The notes beneath the pieces are model-generated. The model ran no database searches. It worked only from the letters and a program-made list of their open reading frames with translations, and had not been told where the DNA came from. 24,929 nucleotides of DNA from a virus: the IMG/VR virus record IMGVR_UViG_3300030450_000497, positions 1 to 24,929 of that record; one strand, 5' to 3'. A program made the translations under genes and the position numbers. Shown here in pieces: positions 1 through 8,140 of this stretch (the first letter of the stretch is position 1; the number at the start of each line of letters is the position of its first letter).

Positions 1-371
1 GCTACACTAACAACACTTGCAGTACCAGCAGCTATAACACTTGACGCTATAACCTCTGGAGCAGGTATAGGCATTTCACCAAAAAATGGTAAATTAAAAG
101 TACCTACAGTTTCAGATGAAGTATTTACTAAGTTTTGTGGCAGGTTCAATGGTATCTCTTCTTGCTTTATACCTGTTACTTCCTCGCCTTGCTCCTTTTC
201 TTCTTCAGAAGTTTTTGCCTGATCTTCTCCCAAACCCGACTGAACTTGTTCCAGACTTGGAAGGAGTAAAGGATCTAAATATGGAATCTCTGCCACAGGT
301 GGATAAAATATTGTTGTAGGTGGTATTAATATATTATTAGTATCTGGTAAATCAGGTAGATTTATTTCCAA
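1..371 (-). CDS. Partial proline-rich phage protein, TTG start, runs off left edge
   Basis: An open frame on the minus strand runs from a TTG codon at 371 to the window edge without a stop (123 codons and two bases). It begins MEINLPDLPDTNNILIPPTT and continues with proline-rich segments, an acidic stretch (SEEEKEQGEE), and a small-residue hydrophobic run near the edge (VIASSVIAAGTASVVSV) that may be a membrane segment. The stop codon of the preceding gene lies in the same frame two codons upstream of TTG, so the protein cannot start much earlier, and the first in-frame ATG comes far too late. I associate this kind of N-terminus with marine phage proteins encoded after fibre genes, but I cannot name a function. 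The hydrophobic 67-residue frame on the plus strand at 116-319 is the shadow of the acidic region. Confidence 0.75.
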   Translation of the reverse strand, partial: MEINLPDLPDTNNILIPPTTIFYPPVAEIPYLDPLLLPSLEQVQSGLGEDQAKTSEEEKEQGEEVTGIKQEEIPLNLPQNLVNTSSETVGTFNLPFFGEMPIPAPEVIASSVIAAGTASVVSV

Positions 372-374
372 TTT

Positions 375-710
375 TTAGAACGCAACGCCAGTAGCTTGCA
401 TTGGTGTATTTATAAGATCAATTTCTGCTTTTATTCCAGCTTCAAGAGCAGTGACAGCGTCCGTTCCAAGTGCATCTTTAACCCAAGTTATCATGGTTGC
501 ACTGTCTGGAGTTTTCTTAGATTCGTCAAAAGCAATAAATCCAGAAGGTAGTGACTCAGGCTTGACGTAGGTTATTTCACCTGTGCGTCTTGCCTTCTCT
601 TCTGTGCCATCCATTCCTTTTACTCGATAGACAACATTTGTAAAATAACCATCGGCAACATCTCTTTTACAAGCAGTGCCGTTGATTTCCCATGTGTATG
701 TGATAGCCAT
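375..710 (-). CDS. Conserved phage hypothetical protein downstream of fibre genes
   Basis: A 111-residue protein starting MAITYTWEINGTACKRDV. It reads as a small beta-rich domain (ITYTWEI, NVVYRVKG, GEITYVKP) followed by a short helical part (ITWVKDALG, VTALEAGIKAEIDLIN). I have seen similar short proteins with this MAxTYTW opening near the fibre genes of marine phages, possibly a DUF7936-type family, but I am not certain of that name. There are no catalytic motifs, signal peptide or membrane segment. It sits 25 bases after the coiled-coil gene and directly before the TTG-started gene. No clear ribosome binding site precedes the ATG. A role as an accessory structural protein is a guess from position only. 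Confidence 0.72.
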   Translation of the reverse strand: MAITYTWEINGTACKRDVADGYFTNVVYRVKGMDGTEEKARRTGEITYVKPESLPSGFIAFDESKKTPDSATMITWVKDALGTDAVTALEAGIKAEIDLINTPMQATGVAF

Positions 711-735
711 GATAACTTTGGTTGAATTTTTACTT

Positions 736-954
736 TTATTCTACAACTTCTGTTGTAGTTTGCCCTATTGCTTCTTCTTCTTTTACAAGTTCAACTAACT
801 CGTCATATTTATATTTTGCAGACTTAAACTGTTCTAATAATTCTGCATTTGCATTTTTTAATTTTTCCAGTTCTTGAACACCTGCGTTGTACTTCTCAGC
901 AAGAGCTTCTGCTTCTGCCTTACGTTTTTCGCATCTTTCTGATAATTTTGACAT
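736..954 (-). CDS. Small charged coiled-coil protein
   Basis: A 72-residue protein made almost wholly of charged helix: residues 1-60 are rich in Lys, Glu, Ala and Leu with heptad-like spacing (LAEKYNAGVQELEKLKNANA and onwards), ending in an acidic, threonine-rich tail. It is probably a coiled coil. It has no recognisable family motif. It lies between the 1399-residue fibre gene, 65 bases upstream, and a conserved hypothetical gene 25 bases downstream. Short coiled-coil proteins in this position could be fibre trimerisation or assembly helpers, but that is inference. The upstream spacer shows no strong ribosome binding site. Confidence 0.65.
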   Translation of the reverse strand: MSKLSERCEKRKAEAEALAEKYNAGVQELEKLKNANAELLEQFKSAKYKYDELVELVKEEEAIGQTTTEVVE

Positions 955-1019
955 GAAATTTATGTAATTATCTTAAAGTGTAACTACTGGAACGTATAAC
1001 GGCAATACGGCTAATCCCC

Positions 1020-4000
1020 CTATGTACCAAAGCTTATTGACGGTGAAGTTAATGAACTTAGAAGATATCCGCCAAGTGAAACTATAAACCTTGCGTATGG
1101 GTGCGAAGTCGCAGAATCAAAAGTTACTGTATAAGTGTAAGTTGAAGAGTTTGAAGAGCCTGATATTGACGAAGTTACTGTACAACCAGTGCCATCGTTA
1201 GTTAAAACATTTAAACCACCATTGTGATATCTATGAGAAACGTGATGCAAATGATAACTAGAAGAACCTACAAACATTTCTACAAAAACAGTTTTACCAT
1301 TATATGCTGATGAAAACGTAAGTGTAACTGATGTACGAGAACCATTTGCTCCCTTTTGAATATCTAAACTAATACCTCTAGCTGTAGATGTTCTAAAATC
1401 ACCTGCTACATCTAACTCACCTGTAACATCTACACCATCAGAAGTGGTTTCAAGTTTTTTACTGTTGTCATAAAAGAGTTCTACTGCACCATTACGAACA
1501 CAATGTACAGCAGCTTCTGTATCATTAACTTGTAATCTTAAATCACCTGTATTTCTAATAAAGAATACACCACTGTAATTATGAATAAAAGTATCCGATC
1601 CATTGTGAACAAGTTGCAAATCTTGAGAAGCACCTAACTGTAGTTTTTTGTTATCTCTTGGTAAATTTACGTCACCATTAGAAGTGATTGTAAAAGTATC
1701 TACGGTTGTAGCTGCATTTCTAAAATTAATGTCATCACCGTTTAAAAATAACCTTGTATTACCTGTTATCTGTAAAGCTTCTGAGTTACTACCAGCAACA
1801 AATATTCTATGTTCAGCACCAGATCCCAACGCTCCAGTTATTTTTATATCAGGATTATGACCTGGAGTTGAAACCTTAATTCCAGTTGAGGTTGTCGCAA
1901 ATTTTAGTGAATTATCATAGAAGAGTTCAACATCTCCATCTGGATTAAATTTTGCACTACTTTCATTATTTTTAGGTTGTAACCAAACAGTATTACCACT
2001 TCCACCTATTCCTTTTATAAATGTACTACCAGTGCTATTTGCAATGATGCTGTTATTTGAATCGTGATAAAATTCAAAATCTTGACCAGCACCGATTTGT
2101 AACTTTGCGTTGTCGTTTGGTATCTGTAAGTGACCATCTTCTGTGATTCTTACTAGCTCAGTTCCACTGCCACTATTACCGTTTTTATAAAATCCAAAAT
2201 ATCTATTTGTATCATCATTATCTGAATCAATATTAAACGTCATTAATTCAAAGGCGTTTAAATGACCAGAGGCAGTATCAGCAGCACCTAGTGTTAACTG
2301 CCCTCCACTAATAGTTGCATCACCTGTAACCGATACACCTGTTGAAGTTGTCTCAAACTTTTTGCTGTTATTGTGAGATAACTCTATCGCCCCACCGTCA
2401 TTAAATTTAAGACCAGTTGTAGAAGCTGATTGGTTTCCTATAATTATGACACCATCATTTTGAATATAAAAATTACCAGTTTGGTTTTTAATATATCCTG
2501 TTGAACCAGTATGGTGTATTAATAGGTCAATATCATCTCCAAATGCTGCTAAGACATTATCACCTAACTTAATTCCATTAGCATATGTCTCAAACTTTTT
2601 ACTGTTGTCGTAAAAGAGTTCTACGGCTCCGTTTGCAACGCAATGTACAGCAGCTTCAGTATTATTAACGCGTAATCTTAAATCACCTGCGTTTTGAATG
2701 AAGAAAACACCAGTTGAGTTTGTAATATTACTATCACTTGCATCATGAAAAATCTCTAAATCTTGAGATGTTCCAAAAGTAGCTTTAATATTATCTATAT
2801 GTCGAACATCACCATATGGTTGTATTCCAGTTGATGTTGTAACAAGTCTTATAGCGTTGTCATAATAAAGTTCAACCCTATCGTTCTCTGTACATTTAAT
2901 ATGAGTTTCATCGTTAACACCACCTATATAAACATTATCAGTACCTTGTAAAATTAAATCGCCTGTAGCTGCTACCTTAGAAGCACCACCACCAGAATGA
3001 GTAATATTTAATTGATTAGAACCAGAACCAGAACTAAATGTTCCAGATGTCGTAATATTCCCTGTTACTGAAATTCCATCTGATGCTGTTATTAATCTAG
3101 TAGTGGCTCCATGTTTAAATTCGCAAGCTCCACCAGTATTGAATCTTGCCATTGTTCTATTATTAGCAGAATCGTAAAAAGTAATATAACTTCCATTGGT
3201 TTCTAGACTAAAACTTCCACTACCATACTCAGCCAAAATTGAAGCGTTATCAGCAGAACGGTGAAATATTTGAAGGTCACTTCCAGTACCAAGTATTAAT
3301 TTTTTATCATCAGGTAATGCAATATGTTCACTACTTGTCCAGGAATCTGTAGCATCTAACCACTGGAACGTCTTATTCGTAGCACCTAATAAAGTTATAC
3401 CACCACCGTCAGCAGTAGTATCAGTAGGAGTTGATACCTTGCCTAGTTCAATATTTTTATCTTCAACTGTAAGCGTAGTCGTATCAATGGTTGTGGTCGT
3501 TCCATTAACAGTGAAGTTACCACCTACTGTTAGATCCCCAGTGATCGTTCCACCAGCAAGAGGTAATTTAGTTCCAACAGTTGTATTTAAGGCTTGAATA
3601 TCAACGCCATCAACTGTTCCACCAACTACAATATCTGCACCTATACTGACATTTCCATTAGATAGAATTGTCATTGCTGTAGTGCTTTGATTTACTTGAA
3701 ATACTAAAGCTTTGCCTGTTACGGCTCTAACAATAGGATTTCCATTAGTAGCTGTAAAACTTAAATGACCTAAAGCAGATGTATCACCCCATTGAACAGA
3801 AGCCTCCCCATTTCCAAACAATTTTGAAGATCCTGTTACGTCAAGACCAGCACCAACATCTAAATTACCTGTTACATCAACATGACCATCTGAATTTATT
3901 ACAAGTCTATTTGCACTACTTGTCGAATCAACAAAATTTAAAGTACCTCCATTTCCAAAAATTTTAAAATCAGGATTATTATCTGAATCAACAAAAGTAA

Positions 4001-5219
4001 TATTAGGGTCGTTACCAGTAATATTGACAGTTTCGCCTAAACTTGTAGTACCAGTGACAGTTAAACTTTGAGAAACTGTTGCATGACCTGTTACATCAAG
4101 CCCTCCTAATGCGTCAAAATTTCCATGTGATCTGACAGTTCCATTTGCTAATATTGAAAATCTATCGGCAGTATTTGTTGCGTCATATAATAAAAAATTT
4201 CCATCATTGTTTATAATTATAAAGTCAGAATTATTGTTAGTGTCTGTAAGATAAATTCTTGGATAAGTATTACTTATTGTTATATCTGAAGTAAATGATG
4301 GATTGATCTTTGACCCTGCTATCGCTGCACTAGCATCTACTTGAGCATTGACAATACCATTGCTATTCAATAATGTTTTTATCTCTGCTGCGGTTTGATC
4401 AGCAGTAGCATTACTCTCAATACCATTTAATTTTGACAATAAAGCATCAGTAAAAGCATTAGTATCACTGTTACTTTCGTAAGCAGTCTTTATTTCACTT
4501 GCAGTCTGATCTGCTGTCGCACCTGTCTCAATACCATCTAATTTAGTTCCGTCAACAGATACGTCACGGCCATCTACTGTTCCTGTAACTGTGATATTTC
4601 CTGTAACGTCTAACCCTGCTCCAACATCTAGGTTGCCAGTTACGTCAACGTGTCCATCTGTGTTAACTGCAAATTTAGTAGTACCACCATTTTCTTGAAC
4701 AATAAATTGACCACTTTCACTTTTCAAAATATAGTCAGGGTTATTATCAGTATCTGTTAAAAAAATACTCGGTGCTGAGTTAGTTATCGTGATATTTCCA
4801 GATGATGTAATAGCTCCTGTGACATCAAGACCATTAAGATTAGTATTTCCAGTTGTAGTTATAGTCTGCGACCCAAAATCAGGATCAATCTTTGTTCCTG
4901 CAATGGCAGCACTGGCATTTATATCAGCATTAACAATACTTAGATCAGATATATTGGCACTTGTAACAGTAATTGATGTAGGCAATGCACCTGTAGCAAG
5001 TTTTGATAGAGCAATAGCAGCATTACTAGCTATTTTTGCATTATTAACTACTCCATTATCTATAGTTGCTACCGTTCCACCGCCACTAATAACAATATCG
5101 CCTATATCACCATCAGCAAAAGCTGGACCCTGTGGACCCCTTGTTTTTACAGTGACAACACGGGTTTCTCCGTTTACTGTAACCGTATTCTTTGTAGTTG
5201 TAACATTAACTGAAGTCAT
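1020..5219 (-). CDS. Large repetitive tail fibre / tail appendage protein (1399 aa)
   Basis: Residues 1-60 hold a beta-rich N-terminus with one collagen-like RGPQGPA at 27-33. Residues 60-115 carry alanine/isoleucine repeats (NAKIASNAAIALSK, INASAAIAGTKI). Around 222-300 are two helical repeats of the KLDGIE..ATADQTA.EIKT type. From there to about 1270 the chain is a series of beta modules with the phrases LDVTGNITV, DGHVDVTGNLDVG and VELFYDNSKKFETTS. This is typical of trimeric fibre shafts in marine phages. The last 125 residues differ in composition and contain a histidine-rich YHLHHVSHRYH at 1322-1332, a candidate receptor-binding tip. The start overlaps the preceding stop as ATGA. It is the largest gene here, and its position after gpJ and the smaller fibres supports a host-contact role. 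Confidence 0.85.
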   Translation of the reverse strand: MTSVNVTTTKNTVTVNGETRVVTVKTRGPQGPAFADGDIGDIVISGGGTVATIDNGVVNNAKIASNAAIALSKLATGALPTSITVTSANISDLSIVNADINASAAIAGTKIDPDFGSQTITTTGNTNLNGLDVTGAITSSGNITITNSAPSIFLTDTDNNPDYILKSESGQFIVQENGGTTKFAVNTDGHVDVTGNLDVGAGLDVTGNITVTGTVDGRDVSVDGTKLDGIETGATADQTASEIKTAYESNSDTNAFTDALLSKLNGIESNATADQTAAEIKTLLNSNGIVNAQVDASAAIAGSKINPSFTSDITISNTYPRIYLTDTNNNSDFIIINNDGNFLLYDATNTADRFSILANGTVRSHGNFDALGGLDVTGHATVSQSLTVTGTTSLGETVNITGNDPNITFVDSDNNPDFKIFGNGGTLNFVDSTSSANRLVINSDGHVDVTGNLDVGAGLDVTGSSKLFGNGEASVQWGDTSALGHLSFTATNGNPIVRAVTGKALVFQVNQSTTAMTILSNGNVSIGADIVVGGTVDGVDIQALNTTVGTKLPLAGGTITGDLTVGGNFTVNGTTTTIDTTTLTVEDKNIELGKVSTPTDTTADGGGITLLGATNKTFQWLDATDSWTSSEHIALPDDKKLILGTGSDLQIFHRSADNASILAEYGSGSFSLETNGSYITFYDSANNRTMARFNTGGACEFKHGATTRLITASDGISVTGNITTSGTFSSGSGSNQLNITHSGGGASKVAATGDLILQGTDNVYIGGVNDETHIKCTENDRVELYYDNAIRLVTTSTGIQPYGDVRHIDNIKATFGTSQDLEIFHDASDSNITNSTGVFFIQNAGDLRLRVNNTEAAVHCVANGAVELFYDNSKKFETYANGIKLGDNVLAAFGDDIDLLIHHTGSTGYIKNQTGNFYIQNDGVIIIGNQSASTTGLKFNDGGAIELSHNNSKKFETTSTGVSVTGDATISGGQLTLGAADTASGHLNAFELMTFNIDSDNDDTNRYFGFYKNGNSGSGTELVRITEDGHLQIPNDNAKLQIGAGQDFEFYHDSNNSIIANSTGSTFIKGIGGSGNTVWLQPKNNESSAKFNPDGDVELFYDNSLKFATTSTGIKVSTPGHNPDIKITGALGSGAEHRIFVAGSNSEALQITGNTRLFLNGDDINFRNAATTVDTFTITSNGDVNLPRDNKKLQLGASQDLQLVHNGSDTFIHNYSGVFFIRNTGDLRLQVNDTEAAVHCVRNGAVELFYDNSKKLETTSDGVDVTGELDVAGDFRTSTARGISLDIQKGANGSRTSVTLTFSSAYNGKTVFVEMFVGSSSYHLHHVSHRYHNGGLNVLTNDGTGCTVTSSISGSSNSSTYTYTVTFDSATSHPYARFIVSLGGYLLSSLTSPSISFGT
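1471..2690 (-). repeat. Diverged DNA repeat inside the fibre gene, units 1140 bases apart
   Basis: The segment 1471-1550 aligns without gaps to 2611-2690 with 12 mismatches in 80 bases, exactly 1140 bases (380 codons) apart. Both encode fibre modules with the phrase TEAAVHCVxNGAVELFYDNSKK. Shorter, more diverged copies of the ELFYDNS module lie between them. A second pair encoding DGHVDVTGNLDVGAGLDVTG occurs near 3845-3905 and 4610-4670. The pattern fits expansion of fibre modules by duplication. Confidence 0.8.
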
Positions 5220-5557
5220 GCCGTGTATCCTTCACTTACAAATATAGTACCTTCTAAATAGTATTCTTTCGACCCTCCTGGAGCAGTTAATAAAACATCG
5301 TATTTTAAAACATCAGGAGTAAATGTAGCTGTTTGTGTATCTGTCAATGATATAGAAACAGATCCAGCAGCACGATCTGTATAAGTTGTTGTAAAATCTG
5401 CATATTTTGTGGTGCGTGTTTCTTCCCAAACCTGTGCTTCTACTGTATATCCAGTTAAATTTATCGCAGCATCATTTCCATCTTTAAACAATAAAGGGAT
5501 GCTATGATCTGACCTACGTTGTAACGTAAAGTTATAAGTACCAGGTTGGATTGCCAT
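5216..5557 (-). CDS. BppU-like N-terminal domain protein, probable fibre/baseplate component
   Basis: A 113-residue all-beta protein: an opening strand (YNFTLQRRSDHSIPLLF), then INLTGYTVEAQVWEE, GSVSISLTDTQTATF and KYDVLLTAPGG, ending in YYLEGTIFVSEGYTA. This order of strands (substrate phrase, 'G.t..aqvw', 'G.v.l.Lt...T', 'Y.vl...dG....yl.G.i.v') is that of the BppU N-terminal domain family, which in other siphoviruses attaches receptor-binding proteins to the baseplate. Here the domain stands alone and is followed at once by the large fibre gene (ATGA overlap), so an adaptor role for that fibre is plausible. It overlaps the upstream gene as TAATG. Confidence 0.7.
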   Translation of the reverse strand: MAIQPGTYNFTLQRRSDHSIPLLFKDGNDAAINLTGYTVEAQVWEETRTTKYADFTTTYTDRAAGSVSISLTDTQTATFTPDVLKYDVLLTAPGGSKEYYLEGTIFVSEGYTA

Positions 5558-5817
5558 TAGCTATAGGGTGAACTGCCAAGGATGTCTGTTTTCCATTGTG
5601 CTTTTAAATCATCTGTATCACTGGCTGCAGCTATACCAGAATCAGCAGGAGCATCTCTTAGTGCTTGCTTCTTAGCAACAATATCAGTTGTACTAGCACC
5701 AGTTTCTAAAGCTTTTTGAAATTCAATATCAAGTTCTGCAAGTTTTGGCGTTCTTGCTGTTCTTATATTTGTTTTATGAATTTCTCTGGCTTTCGCCATG
5801 TCTATGCCAAATCCCAT
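5557..5817 (-). CDS. Conserved small phage protein of the fibre region
   Basis: An 86-residue, mainly helical protein: MGFGIDMAKAREIHKTNIRT, then a second helix (LAELDIEFQKALE) and the phrase IVAKKQALRDAPAD, ending with DDLKAQWKTDIL. Proteins with the 'VAKKQALRD' phrase followed by 'ELKA.WP'-like endings are common next to fibre genes in marine phages, where they are usually hypothetical or proposed fibre-assembly factors. A good ribosome binding site, GGAG seven bases before the ATG, overlaps the end of the upstream gene. The stop overlaps the start of the BppU-like gene as TAATG. Confidence 0.72.
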   Translation of the reverse strand: MGFGIDMAKAREIHKTNIRTARTPKLAELDIEFQKALETGASTTDIVAKKQALRDAPADSGIAAASDTDDLKAQWKTDILGSSPYS

Positions 5818-5820
5818 AAT

Positions 5821-6021
5821 TTACTCCGTATAAATCCAAGCATTTCTAAAACTCCTATCAGTAGGAATAACAGATTTATCTACAATATAAGATGTTTTTC
5901 CAGTTGGTACATCTTTATCTCTAATTTGTTCTAGGGTTAAATCACATTTATCTGCTGGAACAACTATGGCAACCGTTCCATCATCTTGTGTATAAATAAT
6001 TCTTTTATCTGAATTAGCCAT
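5821..6021 (-). CDS. Conserved small phage protein (66 aa)
   Basis: A 66-residue protein reading MANSDKRIIYTQDDGTVAIV, then a middle part with LTLEQIRDKDVPTGKTSYIV and the ending DRSFRNAWIYTE. The three-part pattern 'RIIYT.dDG.vaIv.P', 'eqir.kDVP.G..y.ivd' and 'iP.dr.FRnAW' is one I recognise from small proteins beside fibre genes in many marine and proteobacterial phages, but no function is known to me. It always seems to travel with the 86-residue helical gene that follows three bases later, as it does here. No transmembrane segment or catalytic motif is visible. Confidence 0.7.
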   Translation of the reverse strand: MANSDKRIIYTQDDGTVAIVVPADKCDLTLEQIRDKDVPTGKTSYIVDKSVIPTDRSFRNAWIYTE

Positions 6022-6053
6022 TAGTTTTTTCTTTTATTGTATCTTAACTGTGA

Positions 6054-6449
6054 TTAATCGCCAAAACCAGCAACATAAATTCTAGTTGCATCAGATAAAC
6101 TTCCGTCAGCAGTAACTTGTATTCTAACAGAGGAAACTAATTGATTTGTAGCCATACCCCCATCAGGTCTAACTCTAAAAGCATTTCGACCATTTGAAAA
6201 ACCAACGTGTCCACCTAATACGCAATAATTATTATTTGAAAAATTATTAGTAAAGTTTATTGTAAAATCACCAGTACCATTATCAGTAACTGTTGAGACA
6301 TTAAAACTGTCATTTATAGTTTTGTTTGTTCCAGAAGAATCACCTTCAAAAGTAACCCAAAATTTTGCACGACCTTGAGCTATTTGTTCAGGTGTTGAGT
6401 TATTAGCACCGTTTATATCTTGTAAGTTGTTGACTTTAAGTGTTGACAT
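6054..6449 (-). CDS. Short tail-fibre-type protein, paralogue of 6928-7341
   Basis: A 131-residue beta-rich protein. It opens MSTLKVNNLQDING and contains GRAKFWVTFEGD, then INDSFNVSTVTDNGTGDFTI, and ends in VAGFGD. The middle phrase is found in many short fibre proteins of marine phages. The gene at 6928-7341 shares the opening (MSTL.V), the ARA.....F.G strand, the DSFNVS..TDNG.GD block and the final FGD, so the two are paralogues that have diverged in their outer loops. It lies two bases after the C1q-like gene. It probably forms a small trimeric fibre or decoration on the tail tip; that role is inferred from family and position. Confidence 0.75.
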   Translation of the reverse strand: MSTLKVNNLQDINGANNSTPEQIAQGRAKFWVTFEGDSSGTNKTINDSFNVSTVTDNGTGDFTINFTNNFSNNNYCVLGGHVGFSNGRNAFRVRPDGGMATNQLVSSVRIQVTADGSLSDATRIYVAGFGD

Positions 6450-6451
6450 AA

Positions 6452-6925
6452 TTAAACGTTAAGTTTGTAACCAAAAAAAGTACTGTAAGTTGGCTCTACA
6501 GCTTCATTGCCTGATGTTACTGCAGTATAAATGTCACAATCAACGTAATCACCAACTGCTAATGTAAAAACATTTATTAAATTTGCACTTGTGATTTCTG
6601 CATTATTACTATTAAATTCATTTGCAACTAATTGAACAACACCATTTACTCTTATTCTAAAAACAATATAATTACCAGAATTTAAATCATCTATACCAAT
6701 ATTTGCCCCAATTAAATATTGCCCTGCCTCACCCGAAGGAACTGTAAATCTATAATTACTCGTACTATATGCGTTATTAGTATCTAAAGTTTCTGTTTCA
6801 TATGGAACGACTGTAAAACTTTGTTGTGGAATACTATAGGCTGGATTAACAACTTTTGCAGCAAAAGCAGGTCTGTTTGGTGTATAACCTGTTATTGTTC
6901 CATCACCGTCTACTGAAATTGGCAT
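6452..6925 (-). CDS. C1q/TNF-like jelly-roll fibre protein
   Basis: I place the start at the ATG at 6925 (157 residues, MPISVDGDGTITGYTPNRPA), because GGAG lies eight bases upstream and this leaves a two-base gap after the preceding gene. A longer reading from 6952 would overlap that gene and add a poor nine-residue leader. Strands follow the C1q-like pattern: YRFTVPSGEAGQYLIGANIG, NYIVFRIRVNGV, INVFTLAVGDYVDCDIYT and STFFGYKLNV. The closing 'ff.GykL' and 'L..GDYV...v' phrases are typical. Such domains form trimers and sit at the ends of phage fibres. It lies between two paralogous short fibre genes, which suggests a cassette of alternative or co-assembled tips. Confidence 0.75.
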   Translation of the reverse strand: MPISVDGDGTITGYTPNRPAFAAKVVNPAYSIPQQSFTVVPYETETLDTNNAYSTSNYRFTVPSGEAGQYLIGANIGIDDLNSGNYIVFRIRVNGVVQLVANEFNSNNAEITSANLINVFTLAVGDYVDCDIYTAVTSGNEAVEPTYSTFFGYKLNV

Positions 6926-6927
6926 AA

Positions 6928-7341
6928 TTAATCTCCAAATACTGATGCACAAATTCTATTGCAATTTGACCTTCCAGTACCGAAAGAAGTGTCAGGTCTT
7001 TCAATCGTTAATCTAAAACCAGTTGTTATATAATCATTATCAGAATGATCTCCGTTTCCTGTTAGTCCAACTTGACGAGTATTAGAATCTTGATGATTTG
7101 AAGCTAATGTCACTGCATAAACTTTATTTGGCATTGCAACAGCAAAAGTAACAAAATAATCACCACTTCCATTATCTGTTATTGAACTTACATTAAAACT
7201 ATCTTTTATCTCAACAGTTCCAGTTCCATCAAAATTTATCCAAGCTCTAGCAAGCTGTCCTTTCTCTACTCCTGATGAATTTTGAAATACAGGAGCAGAT
7301 GAACCTAAACTTTTTATCGTTCCTACATTAAGAGTACTCAT
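6928..7341 (-). CDS. Short tail-fibre-type protein, paralogue of 6054-6449
   Basis: A 137-residue beta-rich protein that opens MSTLNVGTIKSLGSSAPVFQ, then has ARAWINFDGTGTVEIKDSFN and VSSITDNGSGDYFVTFAVAM, and ends in SVFGD. This 'ARAWINFDGTGTV..k.SFNVSSITDNGSGDY' block is widespread in short fibre and appendage proteins of marine phages. It matches the 131-residue protein at 6054-6449 over the opening, the central block and the end. The start lies directly after the stop of the 264-residue fibre gene with no gap. I expect it to be a trimeric appendage at the tail tip, by family resemblance. Confidence 0.78.
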   Translation of the reverse strand: MSTLNVGTIKSLGSSAPVFQNSSGVEKGQLARAWINFDGTGTVEIKDSFNVSSITDNGSGDYFVTFAVAMPNKVYAVTLASNHQDSNTRQVGLTGNGDHSDNDYITTGFRLTIERPDTSFGTGRSNCNRICASVFGD

Positions 7342-8136
7342 TTAAACAACACTCCAAGTTTCACCAGAACCAACAGTAACAACTACGCCTGAGTTTATCG
7401 TAATTGGACCAAAACTTCCAGCATTTTTACCGTTTGTTATTGCATAACTTGTTGTTATTGTCTGATCGTTTTCCCAAAAAACTTGGTTAGTTCCTCCACC
7501 AGTTGCACCACCAGCAACACCCCAGCTTAACGTTCCAGAAGTGTCTGTAGAAATAAGAGCATAACCAGCAACAGCAGGGTTGGCTGTAGGTAACGTAAGA
7601 GTTAAATTAGCAGCTAATGCACTAGGGGATTTAACAGCAACATAGTTTGTACCATTACCTGTCTGTTCACTAAATCTAATTTCTTTTTGATTATTAACTG
7701 TCAGACCATTTTGATCTAAAAAAGATATTTCAGCTTGGTTTGCAACCAAACCTATTTGGTTTGTTCCTTTTTTATAAAATCCTGTGCCACTATCACCAAA
7801 ATTAAAAGATGGTGCAGATGTAGAACCAGCAGATGAAGTTAATACACCTGTCATTACTCCACCAGCTTTAAGAAGTAATCCAAGATTTGTTTGTGCAACA
7901 TCTCCTATTTCTACGAAACCATCATTTGCTTTATTTCTTATCTTTAATATCTGTGATGTATTACTTACTTCATTAACGTGCAACTGATATGCACCAACAC
8001 CCACTGTTGGATCGCCACTACCAGATTGTAAACTTCTTAACGCATCAATAACCTGTTGCAGTTTTGTTCTTACCTGTAAACCAGTACCATTATCTACGGC
8101 AAATCCAGTTCCTCCAGTTGTATTAACTCTTGCCAT
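7342..8136 (-). CDS. Tail fibre protein (264 aa)
   Basis: The first 45 residues include a helical stretch (LQVRTKLQQVIDALRSLQSG) likely to trimerise or attach to the tail tip. Beta-rich fibre sequence follows, with the phrases QILKIRNKANDGFVEIGDV, PSFNFGDSGTGFYKKGTNQI and a TLTLPTANPAVAGYALIST block. That last phrase ('lTlP...g..g..L.tdg.G.LsW') is common in phage and marine metagenomic fibres. The C-terminus is a short beta piece (ITINSGVVVTVGSGETWSVV). The gene starts four bases after gpJ, with GGAG about nine bases upstream of its ATG. First fibre after gpJ is the usual place for a protein bound to the tail tip. Confidence 0.78.
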   Translation of the reverse strand: MARVNTTGGTGFAVDNGTGLQVRTKLQQVIDALRSLQSGSGDPTVGVGAYQLHVNEVSNTSQILKIRNKANDGFVEIGDVAQTNLGLLLKAGGVMTGVLTSSAGSTSAPSFNFGDSGTGFYKKGTNQIGLVANQAEISFLDQNGLTVNNQKEIRFSEQTGNGTNYVAVKSPSALAANLTLTLPTANPAVAGYALISTDTSGTLSWGVAGGATGGGTNQVFWENDQTITTSYAITNGKNAGSFGPITINSGVVVTVGSGETWSVV

Positions 8137-8140
8137 TTAG

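Noticed and set aside
116-319. Plus-strand frame of 67 residues that looks like a membrane protein
   Set aside because: It is the complement of an acidic, Glu-rich stretch in the minus-strand TTG-started gene, which automatically gives leucine-rich codons. No other plus-strand gene is credible.
975-1010. Hairpin CGTAT...ATACG after the large fibre gene as a terminator
   Set aside because: The stem is only five bases and no T-tract follows it in the coding direction.
1020-5219. Diversity-generating retroelement acting on a fibre gene
   Set aside because: I looked for a reverse transcriptase and a template/variable repeat pair with adenine-specific changes. No reverse transcriptase is present, and the fibre repeats differ at all bases and are far from the C-terminus.
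4789-5247. Plus-strand frame of 152 residues within the large fibre gene
   Set aside because: It is the shadow of repetitive valine/threonine/glycine codons in the fibre gene. It has no ribosome binding site and no family resemblance.
6926-6952. Longer start for the C1q-like protein (adds MCISIWRLI)
   Set aside because: It would overlap the upstream gene by 25 bases with no ribosome binding site, while the inner ATG at 6925 has GGAG at proper distance and begins with a typical fibre N-terminus.
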